Shown: positions 51,928-60,816, numbered from the stretch's first letter. The stretch: 64,000 nt of DNA from Ferrovibrio sp046297895 (GCF_046297895.1 NZ_JBKBHC010000002.1:248001-312000); one strand, 5' to 3'. The notes: generated by a model from the sequence alone, not told the origin. A program made the numbers and translations.

Positions 51928-53244
51928 TTATTGCAGGCCGCGCAGCCGCTGGAACTGCTTCAGCGCATATGAGTCGGTCATGCCGCTGATGAAATCAGTC
52001 ACACTCAGCAGCCAGCGGTAACGATCGGCCGACGGTGCCGGCACGAGCGGCATCAATCGAAGCAGCGCATGCTGTCGCGGACTGATCGTGGAGAGCGCGC
52101 CGCTGCGTTCCAGCGCCAGATGGGCGTCACAAAAGGCCGTCAGCAGGCTGGTCAGAATCTCGCCGCCCATCACCTCGGTCTGGAAACGCTCGCGGGTCTG
52201 AAAGATGCGGCTGCGGGTGAAGGCGGCAATCTCGGCCAGCTGCGGCGCCATCGCCGACTGCCCCATCAGATCGCCGTCAAATCCGCCACGCAGTATGGCA
52301 TCCTCGTTATCGCAGAATACGCCGACCGCCTGATCGATCAGGTCGCCAATCACCTTGGCGCGCAGATAGGCGATCTTCCAGGTCTCGTCGTCGATTTCCT
52401 TATAGCGCGGCGGCCGGCGGCGCAGCAGGCCCAGCAGCCGCTCTTCCGCCTCGGCAAAGCTGATGCGGCCGAGCTTGAAGCCGTCTTCGATGTCAACCAC
52501 CGAATAACAGATGTCGTCTGCCGCCTCGACCAGATATGTGAGCGGATGGCGGGCATAACGATCCACACCCAGGCGTTCGAGGCCGACGGTATCGGCCATT
52601 TCGTCAAACAACTCCGTCTCGGCCGCGAAATGGCCGAATTTTCCCTTGGCCGGATCGGCGGCCAGACTGCCGAAGGGATATTTCATGAAGGTGGCCAGCG
52701 TGGCGCAGGTGAGCCGCAGGCCGCCGGCATCGCGCCAATTCTGCAGTCGCGTCATCACGCGGAAGCCCTGGGCATTGCCCTCGAAATGCAGAAAGTCGCG
52801 GCGCTGTTGCTCGGCCAGCGGGGCAATCAGCTCGGCACCCGGGCCGCTGCGGAACCAGTGCTGGATGGTGGCCTCGCCGAAATGGCCGAAGGGCGGATTG
52901 CCGATATCGTGACCGATACAGGCTGCCGCGACGATATGGCCGAATTCGGCGGCGGTGATATTCTTCAGGCCGCCGCCATCCCGCTTCAGCACTGTCTCGC
53001 CGACTTGAGCGCCAAGCGAACGACCAACGGAAGAGACTTCCAGCGAATGGGTCAGACGGTTGCGCACATAGTCGCTCTCGGGAAGCGAGTGGACCTGGGT
53101 TTTATCCTGCAACCTGCGGAAGGCGGAACAGAAGACCACACGATCCCAGTCCTTCTGGAACGGATTGCGCGACGGACTGACCGGCTCGGCGCCACGATGA
53201 CCGAGCCTCTGGGCAGACAGCAGACGGGACCATTGCATCGTCAT
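51928..53244 (-). CDS. dgt: Deoxyguanosinetriphosphate triphosphohydrolase-like protein
   Basis: A 438-aa HD-domain enzyme that cuts dGTP or other dNTPs to deoxynucleoside and triphosphate. The first HD ligand is in RNRLTHSLEVSSVGRSLG and the HD pair in CIGHDIGNPPFGHFGE; the late Asp is in LVEAADDICYSVVDIEDG. It lowers dNTP pools; the substrate preference is unknown. The start may be 53244 or 53238. It heads a three-gene run with a DsbA-like isomerase and a CMD protein. Confidence 0.92.
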   Translation of the reverse strand: MTMQWSRLLSAQRLGHRGAEPVSPSRNPFQKDWDRVVFCSAFRRLQDKTQVHSLPESDYVRNRLTHSLEVSSVGRSLGAQVGETVLKRDGGGLKNITAAEFGHIVAAACIGHDIGNPPFGHFGEATIQHWFRSGPGAELIAPLAEQQRRDFLHFEGNAQGFRVMTRLQNWRDAGGLRLTCATLATFMKYPFGSLAADPAKGKFGHFAAETELFDEMADTVGLERLGVDRYARHPLTYLVEAADDICYSVVDIEDGFKLGRISFAEAEERLLGLLRRRPPRYKEIDDETWKIAYLRAKVIGDLIDQAVGVFCDNEDAILRGGFDGDLMGQSAMAPQLAEIAAFTRSRIFQTRERFQTEVMGGEILTSLLTAFCDAHLALERSGALSTISPRQHALLRLMPLVPAPSADRYRWLLSVTDFISGMTDSYALKQFQRLRGLQ

Positions 53245-53304
53245 GCCCGCACTGTGAAGAGATTGATTTTCGCTTTCAAGAGCCTGCCTGCAACAAAGCC
53301 GACC

Positions 53305-55104
53305 ATGACGGGCAATGGAAGTTTTGATTGCATCAGGCGCGCTCTAGATAGGAAGATCGAGACAACGTGGATTCAGAGCTGGTTCTTCATGGTCATTCCG
53401 ACGATTGCCGTCCTTGCGGCCGCTGCCCCCCTGATCGTCGCGCTGGCCTGCCTGTTCGCCTACCGGAAACTGGGGGGTGGCCGGCATCTGCTGTTCTGGG
53501 CCATCGCCCATGCCGGCCTGCCGATCCCCTTCTTCATCGTCGGGTTCTCGGACTGGCCGGGCGAACCCGGCCTCGCGCTGAAAATTGTCGCGGTGGGCAC
53601 CATCTTGCTGTCGGCCGTGATGCTGGCCAGCGGCATTCGCGTCCAGACCGGTCGGGGCGACCGGCTGGAAGTCGCGCTGGCGGTCGCTGTCGCGCTTACG
53701 GTCTGTACGCTGCTGGTTCAGCATATCACCGGTTTCACCTTTGCAGTGCCAACCGTGGTCGGCGCGATCTGCCTGTTGTATGCCGGCGCCCTGCTGATGA
53801 TCCACCGGCAGACGCTGCTCTATTTCCTGACCGGGGGCGTATTGCTCGCGCGTGGCTGCATGGCTGTCTATTACGCCGCCAGTTTAAGTGAGCTGGGCGC
53901 CGAGCTGAATGGACCGCTGGCCGGTTCGATTTTCGCCAATCTACTGACCGGGCTCGGACTGATGCTGATCGAGTTCGACAATGCCCGGCAGCGCGAGCAC
54001 AGCACGCGCGAGGACGAGCAGGAGACCCGCAAGTTCCTGCAGACCCTGATGGATGCCATGCCGGCGACCATGACCTACAAGGATAGCCACCTGCGTTATC
54101 GCCTGGCCAACCGTGCGGTACGCGAACTGCTCAAGCCCTTCAATACCGATCCAATCGGCAAGACATGGGCCGAGATTGCAGGACATGAAGCCGCCGCCGT
54201 GGTGGAACAGCAGGACAGGGCCATCATGGCCAGCGGCGAGCCCTTGCACATGGAGCAGGGCTGGACCGGTCCTGACGGCAAGCCGATCATCGTATGGGCC
54301 CTGAAGGTGCCGCTGAAGGAAGCCGATGGCCGCGTGATCGGCATCATCACCTGCGGCGTCGACATCACGCGCCTGAAGGAAACCGAGGCGCAGCTGATCG
54401 AGCAGCGCGAGGCGGCGGAAACCGCCAGCCGGGCCAAGACGGCATTCCTCGCCAACATGAGCCACGAATTACGCACGCCGCTGAACGCCATCATCGGATT
54501 CGCCGAGATGATGGCCGTCGGCTATACCGGGCCGCTGACGCCGCGCCAGCAGGATTATGCCGTCAATATCCGGCAGTCGGGCGAGCACCTGCTCCGCCTG
54601 GTCAACGACATCCTCGATCTCTCGCGGCTGGAGAATGGCCGACTCGAACTCAGCATCGCGAGCTGCGATTTCGACGCACTGGCCCATCGCGCCCTGGCCA
54701 TGGTGGAGCCGCAGGCCCGCGAGGCCGGCATCCGGCTTGCCTTCACCCCGGCGCGGCTGAAAATCCGCGCCGACGAGCGCGCGCTGGTACAGATCATGGT
54801 CAACCTTCTGGGCAACGCGGTGAAATTCAACCGCCCCGAGGGTAGTGTCAGCCTGCGCGCCGAAGAAAAGGATGGGGTGCTGTGCGTACTGGTCGAGGAT
54901 ACCGGAATCGGCATGAGCGATGCCGAAAGCCACGCCGCGACACAGCCATTCCATCGCATCGATGCCTATCGGGCCAGGGCCAATAGCGGTGCCGGGCTGG
55001 GCCTTTCGATCTGTCGCAGTCTGGTTGAATTGCATGGCGGCCGCCTGGAGATTCATAGCCGCCCCGGCGCCGGTACCCGCGTCGAGGTCCTGCTGCCGGC
55101 CTGA
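53305..55104 (+). CDS. Membrane-bound PAS sensor histidine kinase
   Basis: A kinase of about 599 aa. Residues 30-225 form seven or so helices (MASE-like input module), then a coiled linker, a PAS domain (240-355, ending ITCGVDITRLKE), HisKA with His387 in MSHELRTPLNAIIGFAEMM, and HATPase (NLLGNAVKFN, EDTGIGM, GAGLGLSI). No receiver or response regulator is adjacent, so its partner is elsewhere. The signal is unknown; membrane sensing is likely. ATG 53305 is tentative and 53389 would shorten it by 28 residues. It is divergent from dgt. Confidence 0.85.
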   Translation: MTGNGSFDCIRRALDRKIETTWIQSWFFMVIPTIAVLAAAAPLIVALACLFAYRKLGGGRHLLFWAIAHAGLPIPFFIVGFSDWPGEPGLALKIVAVGTILLSAVMLASGIRVQTGRGDRLEVALAVAVALTVCTLLVQHITGFTFAVPTVVGAICLLYAGALLMIHRQTLLYFLTGGVLLARGCMAVYYAASLSELGAELNGPLAGSIFANLLTGLGLMLIEFDNARQREHSTREDEQETRKFLQTLMDAMPATMTYKDSHLRYRLANRAVRELLKPFNTDPIGKTWAEIAGHEAAAVVEQQDRAIMASGEPLHMEQGWTGPDGKPIIVWALKVPLKEADGRVIGIITCGVDITRLKETEAQLIEQREAAETASRAKTAFLANMSHELRTPLNAIIGFAEMMAVGYTGPLTPRQQDYAVNIRQSGEHLLRLVNDILDLSRLENGRLELSIASCDFDALAHRALAMVEPQAREAGIRLAFTPARLKIRADERALVQIMVNLLGNAVKFNRPEGSVSLRAEEKDGVLCVLVEDTGIGMSDAESHAATQPFHRIDAYRARANSGAGLGLSICRSLVELHGGRLEIHSRPGAGTRVEVLLPA

Positions 55105-55212
55105 GGACCGGAACCGGACGAATCCGCGCAAAATTTTCGCGGGCCTCTTGTCATGTCGTTGGCGGCGGCCTCTACTTTGGACAATGACATGACATCGTCC
55201 GGGGAGGACAGC

Positions 55213-56193
55213 ATGATGCACCGCCGCACCTTTCTCCGCTCCACCGTCTATGGCGCTGCCGCAATCGGACTGATGCCCGGCCTGCCGGGAGTGGCTCGGG
55301 CACAGTCGATAGACACCCTCAAGCTGTTCGTGCCGGCCAATCCGGGCGGCGGCTGGGATCAGACCGCGCGGTCGATCGAACTGGCGCTTAAGCAGGCCAA
55401 CCTGATCAAGGGCGCGCAGGTGACCAATGTAGGCGGCGCAGGCGGTGCCGTCGGCCTGCCGCAATTCGTCAACCAGTGGAAAGGCCAGGGCAACGCCCTG
55501 ATGGTTGCCGGCATGGTGATGGTTGGTGCCCTGATCGCCAACAAGTCGCCGGTGAAACTGTCGCAGGTAACGCCGATCGCGCGCCTGACCGGCGAATTCC
55601 AGGTCGTGGTCGTGCCGGCGGCCTCGCCGATCAAGTCGATGGCCGACCTGGTCGCCGCCTTCAAGGCCGATCCGGCCAAGGTGTCGTGGGCCGGCGGCTC
55701 GGCCGGCGGATCCGACCATATTCTGGCCGGCATGATCGCCAAGGCGGCCGGCGCCGATCCGAAGAAGGTGTCCTATGTGGCCTATTCGGGCGGCGGCCCG
55801 GCCCTGGCGGCCCTGCTGGGCAACCAGGTGACCTGCGGCATCTCGGGTTATGGCGAATTCGGTGAACAGGTGAAGGCCGGCAAGCTGCGCGCCCTGGCGA
55901 TCTCGGCCGACAAGCGCCAACCCGGCATCGACGTGCCCACCATCAAGGAGCAGGGCCTGGATGTCGAGTTGTTCAACTGGCGCGGCGTGTTCGCGCCACC
56001 CGGCGTGAAGGATGCCGACCGCGCCGCCATGATCGACCTGATGACCAAGCTGAATGCCAGCCCGGCCTGGGCGGAGCAGCTCAAGGCCCGCGACTGGACC
56101 GGGATTTTCCTCGCTGGCGACGCCTATGCCAAATACATCGAACAGGAAAACGCCCGCATCGAGGCGATCCTGAAGGATATCGGCCTGGCATAA
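55213..56193 (+). CDS. tctC: Tripartite tricarboxylate transporter substrate-binding protein
   Basis: A 326-aa BUG-family binding protein. The signal is twin-arginine-like (HRRTFLRS, residues 3-10) and is cut after about 31 (VARAQS). The mature protein has the VPANPGGGWDQTARSIELALK ligand-binding opening and IGADPKKVSYVAYSGGGPALAALLG-type blocks (KVSYVAYSGGGPA). It binds a carboxylate for TctBA. ATG 55213 follows GGGGAGGA. It is the first gene of tctC-B-A. Confidence 0.92.
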   Translation: MMHRRTFLRSTVYGAAAIGLMPGLPGVARAQSIDTLKLFVPANPGGGWDQTARSIELALKQANLIKGAQVTNVGGAGGAVGLPQFVNQWKGQGNALMVAGMVMVGALIANKSPVKLSQVTPIARLTGEFQVVVVPAASPIKSMADLVAAFKADPAKVSWAGGSAGGSDHILAGMIAKAAGADPKKVSYVAYSGGGPALAALLGNQVTCGISGYGEFGEQVKAGKLRALAISADKRQPGIDVPTIKEQGLDVELFNWRGVFAPPGVKDADRAAMIDLMTKLNASPAWAEQLKARDWTGIFLAGDAYAKYIEQENARIEAILKDIGLA

Positions 56194-56205
56194 GGCAGCA
56201 TAGCA

Positions 56206-56679
56206 GTGACGCGCCTGCGCAGACCTGAAGCGCTCGTCGCCCTCGGCGTGATCGGACTGGGCATGCTGGCCCTGTTCGAAACCACGCGGATTCCGGTCTC
56301 GCCGATGTATGCGCGCGTCGGGCCAACCGTGATGGCCTATGCCGCCAGCGCCCTGCTGATCGGACTGGGCGCGGCGCTGCTGGCACAGGCCTGGCGCGGC
56401 CAATGGGAAAGCGAGCCCGAGGCGGCCGCCGCGCCGCTTAATCTGCGGGCCGCCGGCTGGCTGCTGCTGGGATTGGCCCTGAATGCGGGCCTGATTGCCC
56501 CGCTGGGCTTCGTGCCAGCCTCGATTCTGCTGTTCGCCTGCACTGCCCGCGCCTTCGGCAGCCGCAAACCGCTGCGCGATATCATCGTGGGCGCAGTCTT
56601 TGCCGCCATTGCCTATTTCGGTTTTGCGCGGTTGCTGGGCATCAATATTGGCGCCGGAGTCATGGAAGGCTGGATCTGA
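56206..56679 (+). CDS. tctB: Tripartite tricarboxylate transporter small permease
   Basis: A 157-aa protein with four helices (about 10-28, 42-62, 82-118 and 125-148), typical of TctB. The GTG start is 12 bp after the tctC stop. LGFVPASILLF is the usual conserved loop. It forms the integral-membrane part with TctA. Confidence 0.88.
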   Translation: MTRLRRPEALVALGVIGLGMLALFETTRIPVSPMYARVGPTVMAYAASALLIGLGAALLAQAWRGQWESEPEAAAAPLNLRAAGWLLLGLALNAGLIAPLGFVPASILLFACTARAFGSRKPLRDIIVGAVFAAIAYFGFARLLGINIGAGVMEGWI

Positions 56680-56680
56680 C

Positions 56681-58156
56681 ATGGAAACCCTGGGCCTGCT
56701 GGCCGATGGCTTCTCGGTCGCCCTGCAACCGGCGAACCTGCTCTGGGCCGTGCTTGGCGTGACGCTTGGTACGGCCGTGGGCGTGCTGCCGGGTCTCGGG
56801 CCTGCACTGACCATTGCGCTGCTGCTGCCGATTACATTCCATGTGCCGGCCACGGCCGCCTTCATCCTGTTCGCCGGAATCTACTACGGCGCCATGTATG
56901 GCGGCAGCACCACGTCGATCCTGCTCAATACGCCGGGCGAAAGCGCCACGATCATCACGGCCCTGGAAGGCCATAAGATGGCACGCAAGGGACGCGCCGC
57001 AGCCGCTCTGGCCACGGCTGCCATCGGCAGTTTTGTCGCGGGCACCCTCGGCACGCTGGGCATCACCTTCCTGGCACCGCCGCTGGTCGACTTCGCCCTG
57101 CAGTTCGGACCGGCCGATTATTTCGCGCTGATGATGCTTGCCTTCGTGGCGGTGTCGGCCGTACTGGGCAGTTCGGTGCTGCGCGGCCTCACCTCCCTTG
57201 CCTTCGGCATCCTGCTCGGCCTGATCGGCATCGACCTGCAGACCGGCCAGCCGCGTTTCACCCTCGGCCTTCCCGAACTGCTGGATGGCATCAACGTGAT
57301 CGTGGTGGCTGTCGGCCTGTTTGCCGTCGGCGAGACGCTGTATCTGGCCAGCCGGCCGCTGGGCCAGGCCACATTGACGCCGCTCAAGGGACGCGCATGG
57401 ATGACGCGCGAGGACTGGCGGCGATCATGGAAACCCTGGCTGCGCGGTTCGGCCATCGGCTTTCCGTTCGGCGCCCTGCCCGCCGGTGGCGCCGAGGTTC
57501 CTACCTTCGTCAGCTACTTTGTCGAACGGAAACTCTCCAAACATCCCGAGGAATTCGGCCAGGGCGCCATCGAGGGCGTTGCCGGACCGGAAGCGGCCAA
57601 CAATGCCTCGGCGGCGGGTGTGCTGGTGCCGATGCTGGCGCTTGGTCTGCCAACATCTGCCACCGCGGCAATCATCCTGTCGGCTTTCCAGTCCTACGGT
57701 ATCAATCCCGGGCCGCTGTTGCTGCAGAATCAGCCCGAGCTGGTCTGGGGCCTGATCGCATCGCTGTATGTCGGCAACGTGATGCTGCTGGTGCTGAACC
57801 TGCCCCTGGCCGGATTATGGGCGAAGATTCTCGCAATCCCCGCGCCATGGCTATATGGCGGCATTCTCGTCTTCGCCACCATCGGCACCTATGGCATCAG
57901 CCAGTCGCCGGTGGACCTGATCCTGCTGTATCTTATCGGCGGCGTGGGTTACCTGATGCGCCGTTTCGATTTCCCGGTTGCGCCGACCGTGATCGGCATG
58001 ATCCTGGGTCCCTATGCAGAGCAGGAATTTCGCCGCGCGCTCACCATCTCGGGCGGCGATTTCAGCGTCTTCGCAACGCGCCCGCTGAGCGCGACGCTGC
58101 TGGTCCTGGCGCTGGCGCTGCTGCTTCTGCCCCTGGTGCTGCGCCGCCGGGGTTGA
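56681..58156 (+). CDS. tctA: Tripartite tricarboxylate transporter large permease
   Basis: A 491-aa TctA with about 11-12 helices. Family blocks: GVLPGLGPALTIALLLPITF, FAGIYYGAMYGGSTTSILLNTPGE, GAIEGVAGPEAANNAS-like (EGVAGPEAANNASAAGVLVP), and LGLPTSATAAIIL. It moves a carboxylate using an ion gradient with TctBC. ATG 56681 is one base after the tctB stop; longer frames are shadows of tctB. The substrate is unknown. Confidence 0.93.
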   Translation: METLGLLADGFSVALQPANLLWAVLGVTLGTAVGVLPGLGPALTIALLLPITFHVPATAAFILFAGIYYGAMYGGSTTSILLNTPGESATIITALEGHKMARKGRAAAALATAAIGSFVAGTLGTLGITFLAPPLVDFALQFGPADYFALMMLAFVAVSAVLGSSVLRGLTSLAFGILLGLIGIDLQTGQPRFTLGLPELLDGINVIVVAVGLFAVGETLYLASRPLGQATLTPLKGRAWMTREDWRRSWKPWLRGSAIGFPFGALPAGGAEVPTFVSYFVERKLSKHPEEFGQGAIEGVAGPEAANNASAAGVLVPMLALGLPTSATAAIILSAFQSYGINPGPLLLQNQPELVWGLIASLYVGNVMLLVLNLPLAGLWAKILAIPAPWLYGGILVFATIGTYGISQSPVDLILLYLIGGVGYLMRRFDFPVAPTVIGMILGPYAEQEFRRALTISGGDFSVFATRPLSATLLVLALALLLLPLVLRRRG

Positions 58157-58197
58157 GAACGGCGGACCGGTTAATGGCGGGAAAGTGACCGAATCGC

Positions 58198-58257
58198 GTC
58201 ACGCGCGAATCGTGACTCCCATCACTGAAAACCCGGCGTCAGGCTTCTATATATAAT
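58198..58257 (+). promoter_or_regulatory. Inverted repeat and -10 element after tctA
   Basis: GTCACG-N7-CGTGAC (58198-58216) is a perfect short inverted repeat. A perfect TATAAT (58252-58257) follows 36 bp later, with no clear -35 hexamer at the right distance. Together they may drive the leader ORF and thioesterase gene, perhaps under an activator. Confidence 0.4.
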
Positions 58258-58269
58258 TCACAGGAGCGG

Positions 58270-58422
58270 ATGATGTTGCAGCGTTGTCCCTTCCTTTTTC
58301 CTCCCCCAACGATCCCCCCTCGAGGGGCGGCCTCCCCCCGGTCGCCCCTCTCTTTTTTGGTTTCGATGCAATGCCCGCATGGCTTGTCTTCACGCCATGC
58401 ATGGGCGATGAAACTGGCATGA
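58270..58422 (+). CDS. Possible 50-aa leader peptide upstream of the thioesterase gene
   Basis: AGGAG (58262-58266) is followed by two in-frame ATGs (58270, 58273). The frame runs 50 codons across the hairpin at 58322-58350 and its TGA overlaps the ATG of the thioesterase by 4 bp (ATGA). The peptide is Pro/Ser/Arg-rich with no family. It could couple or attenuate translation of the next gene, or be chance. The ribosome spacing suits the second ATG. Confidence 0.3.
   Translation: MMLQRCPFLFPPPTIPPRGAASPRSPLSFLVSMQCPHGLSSRHAWAMKLA
58322..58358 (+). terminator. Rho-independent terminator between tctA and the thioesterase gene
   Basis: A perfect 8-bp stem GAGGGGCG/CGCCCCTC (58322-58329, 58343-58350) with a 13-nt loop and a run of six T (58353-58358). 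It could end tctCBA or act as an attenuator within the leader ORF. Confidence 0.7.
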
Positions 58423-58862
58423 AACCCAAACCCCATTCGGTCCCGGACGGCTTCAAGATCCTGCCGCCGGTTTCCCCCTTCTTCCGCACCCTTGGCAAAG
58501 TGTATGTGCTGGAGCGCCCCGGGCAACCGCCGGTCTATGGCCTGCATGTACGGCCCAAACACGCCAACCGGCATGGCACCGGGCATGGCGGGTTCCTCGC
58601 CACCTTGGCCGACACCTTCATGGCCGCCTTCGTCCATGATCAGCGCCGTGAGATCGGCACGATGTGGACCATCCGCCTGGGCATGGAATACAAGCGGCCC
58701 GCCCCGATGGGGGCCTGGCTGGAATGCCATCTGGCCGAGATCCGGCGCGAGGGCAACTTCGTCACCGTGGAATGCGTGCTGCAGACCGGGCCGGCCGGGA
58801 ACCCGGTAATCACCAACAAGGCCACCGCGGTGTTCAAGGTGACCGATCGCGAACCGGCCTGA
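58419..58862 (+). CDS. PaaI/hot-dog thioesterase family protein
   Basis: A 147-aa hot-dog protein: FGLHVRP-like YGLHVRPKHANRHGTGHGGFLATLADTFMAAF carries the catalytic HGG and Asp of the PaaI type, followed by the IRLGMEYKRPAPMGAWLE strands. It hydrolyses acyl- or phenylacyl-CoA thioesters; the substrate is unknown. I use ATG 58419 because earlier starts (58284) lie inside a terminator and give non-family sequence. It converges with the MliC-like gene. Confidence 0.85.
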   Translation: MKPKPHSVPDGFKILPPVSPFFRTLGKVYVLERPGQPPVYGLHVRPKHANRHGTGHGGFLATLADTFMAAFVHDQRREIGTMWTIRLGMEYKRPAPMGAWLECHLAEIRREGNFVTVECVLQTGPAGNPVITNKATAVFKVTDREPA

Positions 58863-58872
58863 CGGACCGGGA

Positions 58873-59778
58873 CTACTGGCCGTTCGGCGGCAATGCCGCT
58901 GGCGGCGGCGCGGCCGATACGATCCGGCAGGTCAGGCTGCGTCCGCTGGCTTCGTCCAGGCGGATTTCCTCGCCACGGCGCTCGGCGCCCCAGCCGGCGC
59001 CGAAATAGTCGTATCGCGCCCCGGGCGGCTGGCGCATCAGCGTGACCGGCGGCCGGTCGCGGGTCTCGACCACCAGCCGGTCCTCTGCCGCCCCCAGCAC
59101 CGCATGCAGGGTGTCGCTGCAGCGAAAGACGATCTCGCCGCCGGCTCCGGCCAGGCGGCGGGCCTCTGCCGAGGGAACGGATTCCGGCACTGAAGCGATT
59201 GAAAAGCTGGTCGACCGCCGGCTTTCCTGCCAGGCCGGGCGGGCGACGGCCAGCCGCTCCAGCGCCACCTTGGCCTGAAGCTGTGCCGACCGGATTTCAG
59301 CCTCAGTGGGTTCGGTTTCGATGCCGTCTACCGTCTTGTGTCCGTCGCGGAACCGGCCGTCGGCGAACGACAGGCTGAGCTCGACCCGGCGGAAGCCGTC
59401 CATCGAGCCGGCCTGGCCGCCGCGCCGGCGGCCATGCTCGCCGTAATGCATCAACTCGCCGTTATGGAAGCTGAACACCACATTGGCGCTGCCGAAATCG
59501 CCATACCGGCGCCACTCGGCGATGCGTTCCGGCTTGCCGTCCTTGATGGCGGCCTCCCAGTCGGCGGTTGTGTCCCCCGCGCTGTAGCTGCCGCGCACGA
59601 TTGTGGCACCGGCGGCGACATCCTCGGTTTCGTCAGGCTGCTGCGGCGCGGCGCCCGGGGCCTGGGCAAGGGATGCTGGCGCGACTGACAAGCCCAGCAA
59701 AACCGACAGCAGGACCAAGCCGGCCCGCCAAGGCAAAATCCCGGTTCCGATGGCAGTTAAATGCATCATGTCCGGCAT
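58873..59778 (-). CDS. Secreted protein with C-terminal MliC-like domain
   Basis: A 301-aa protein with a signal peptide (residues 1-39, cut after SLAQA). The C-terminal part (about 215-286) has the layout of MliC-type lysozyme inhibitors: a Cys pair C220 and C284 and the PPGARYDYFGAGWGAERRGEEIRL stretch. The usual SxxGxxY loop is here PPGARY, and the conserved Lys of the KG motif is Arg. The middle (70-180) is unassigned. Lysozyme inhibition is uncertain given the changes. It is divergent from the gene at 59984. Confidence 0.65.
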   Translation of the reverse strand: MPDMMHLTAIGTGILPWRAGLVLLSVLLGLSVAPASLAQAPGAAPQQPDETEDVAAGATIVRGSYSAGDTTADWEAAIKDGKPERIAEWRRYGDFGSANVVFSFHNGELMHYGEHGRRRGGQAGSMDGFRRVELSLSFADGRFRDGHKTVDGIETEPTEAEIRSAQLQAKVALERLAVARPAWQESRRSTSFSIASVPESVPSAEARRLAGAGGEIVFRCSDTLHAVLGAAEDRLVVETRDRPPVTLMRQPPGARYDYFGAGWGAERRGEEIRLDEASGRSLTCRIVSAAPPPAALPPNGQ

Positions 59779-59881
59779 TTTGCCGCGGGAAAACGGCAGG
59801 AATCAGGCAACGGCATTGCTTAAAGCCCTGGGGATCCGCCGGAGAAATTCCGCGAATCGGGAATGGTGTAATTTTACCGCA

Positions 59882-59902
59882 CCGCAGCGATCCGCGCTGC
59901 GG
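59882..59902. repeat. Inverted repeat in the divergent gap 59779-59983
   Basis: CCGCAGCG-N5-CGCTGCGG is a perfect 8-bp inverted repeat. The surrounding 205-bp gap is AT-rich from 59915 to 59975 and probably holds the promoter of the binding-protein gene. No clear hexamers. Confidence 0.4.
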
Positions 59903-59983
59903 GAATCGGGGAATAATCAATTTGTAAGTCGATCTGCTTCTAAATTTCCGCAAGAATAGTCAGGCACTCAATGGGAGACACAG

Positions 59984-60736
59984 TTGTATAAAGCCGCGAT
60001 CATGGCGATGGCGATTCTGGCCCTGCCGGCCGGTCAGGCCGTGGCGCAGAAGGCCGACCCATCGGCCTTGCAGATCGTGGCGCCGCCCCGGCCGCCCTAC
60101 ATCTTCGACGAAGGCGGCATCGCCAGCGGTCCGGCTGTGGAACTGGTACAGCATCTGGCACGCAGCATCGACAGCAATCCCACGGTGCGACTGCTGCCGT
60201 TCCAGCGTGCGGTACTTGCGCTTGACCGGGGCAACACGCTGTATCCGGCCCTGCTGCGCACCCCGCAGCGGGAAAAGCGCTATATCTGGATCGGAGAGGT
60301 CTTTGCCGACCGGGCGGTCTTTTTCACCCGTCGCGAAACCCCGACCGTCAACGTTCTCGATGCCGCCCGCACCCTGCCGGTGATCGGCGTCATGCGCGGG
60401 TCCGAGCTGCAGTACATCCTGCAGTCGCTCGGCCTCGAGCAGATCGAGGCGAATGCCAGCGAAAACGACAATGCCCGCCTGTTGCAGGCCGGGCGGATCG
60501 AAAGCTGGTTCGCCCTGGAGGCCGTGGGCCGTGCGACCTGGCGCGGACTGGATTTCAATCCGGTCGATCTGCGCTCCGGCGAACCCTTCGCCCTGCTGTC
60601 GTTCTGGATCGCCGCTTCGGCCAACCTGCCGCCAGACACGGTGGCAAAGCTGCGCACCGCGTATCGCGCCATGCGTTCTGATGGCCGCTACCAGCGGATC
60701 ATCGCGCCGCTGGCGGCCCTGACCGCGCCGTCGTGA
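59984..60736 (+). CDS. Periplasmic amino-acid-binding-protein-like (SBP_bac_3 type)
   Basis: A 250-aa protein with a signal peptide (residues 1-21, cut after AVAQ). The mature domain resembles the bacterial solute-binding family 3: the RPPYIFDEGGIASGPAVELV opening, then LLPFQRAVLALDRG and the late SFWIAASANLPPDTVAKLRTAYRAMRSDGRYQRI block typical of these proteins. No ABC permease or ATPase is nearby, so it may be an orphan or sensory domain. The TTG start at 59984 is supported by GGGAGA (59973-59978) five bases upstream; ATG 60002 has no site. Confidence 0.8.
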   Translation: MYKAAIMAMAILALPAGQAVAQKADPSALQIVAPPRPPYIFDEGGIASGPAVELVQHLARSIDSNPTVRLLPFQRAVLALDRGNTLYPALLRTPQREKRYIWIGEVFADRAVFFTRRETPTVNVLDAARTLPVIGVMRGSELQYILQSLGLEQIEANASENDNARLLQAGRIESWFALEAVGRATWRGLDFNPVDLRSGEPFALLSFWIAASANLPPDTVAKLRTAYRAMRSDGRYQRIIAPLAALTAPS

Positions 60737-60765
60737 TGCCGATTAGCGCAATCCATAGAGCATGA

Positions 60766-60793
60766 AAAAGGCCGGGATCGCTCCCGGCCTTTT
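60766..60793. terminator. Bidirectional terminator between the binding-protein gene and pnp
   Basis: A perfect 12-bp stem AAAAGGCCGGGA/TCCCGGCCTTTT (60766-60777, 60782-60793) with a 4-nt loop. The flanking A and T runs let it serve both the plus-strand gene ending at 60736 and pnp ending at 60817 on the minus strand. Confidence 0.85.
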
Positions 60794-60816
60794 CGTTAGC
60801 AGAGTCCTCGGGCGTC

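Noticed and set aside
58284..58418. Thioesterase starting at ATG 58284
   Set aside because: The 45 extra residues cross a rho-independent terminator and have no similarity to the PaaI family.
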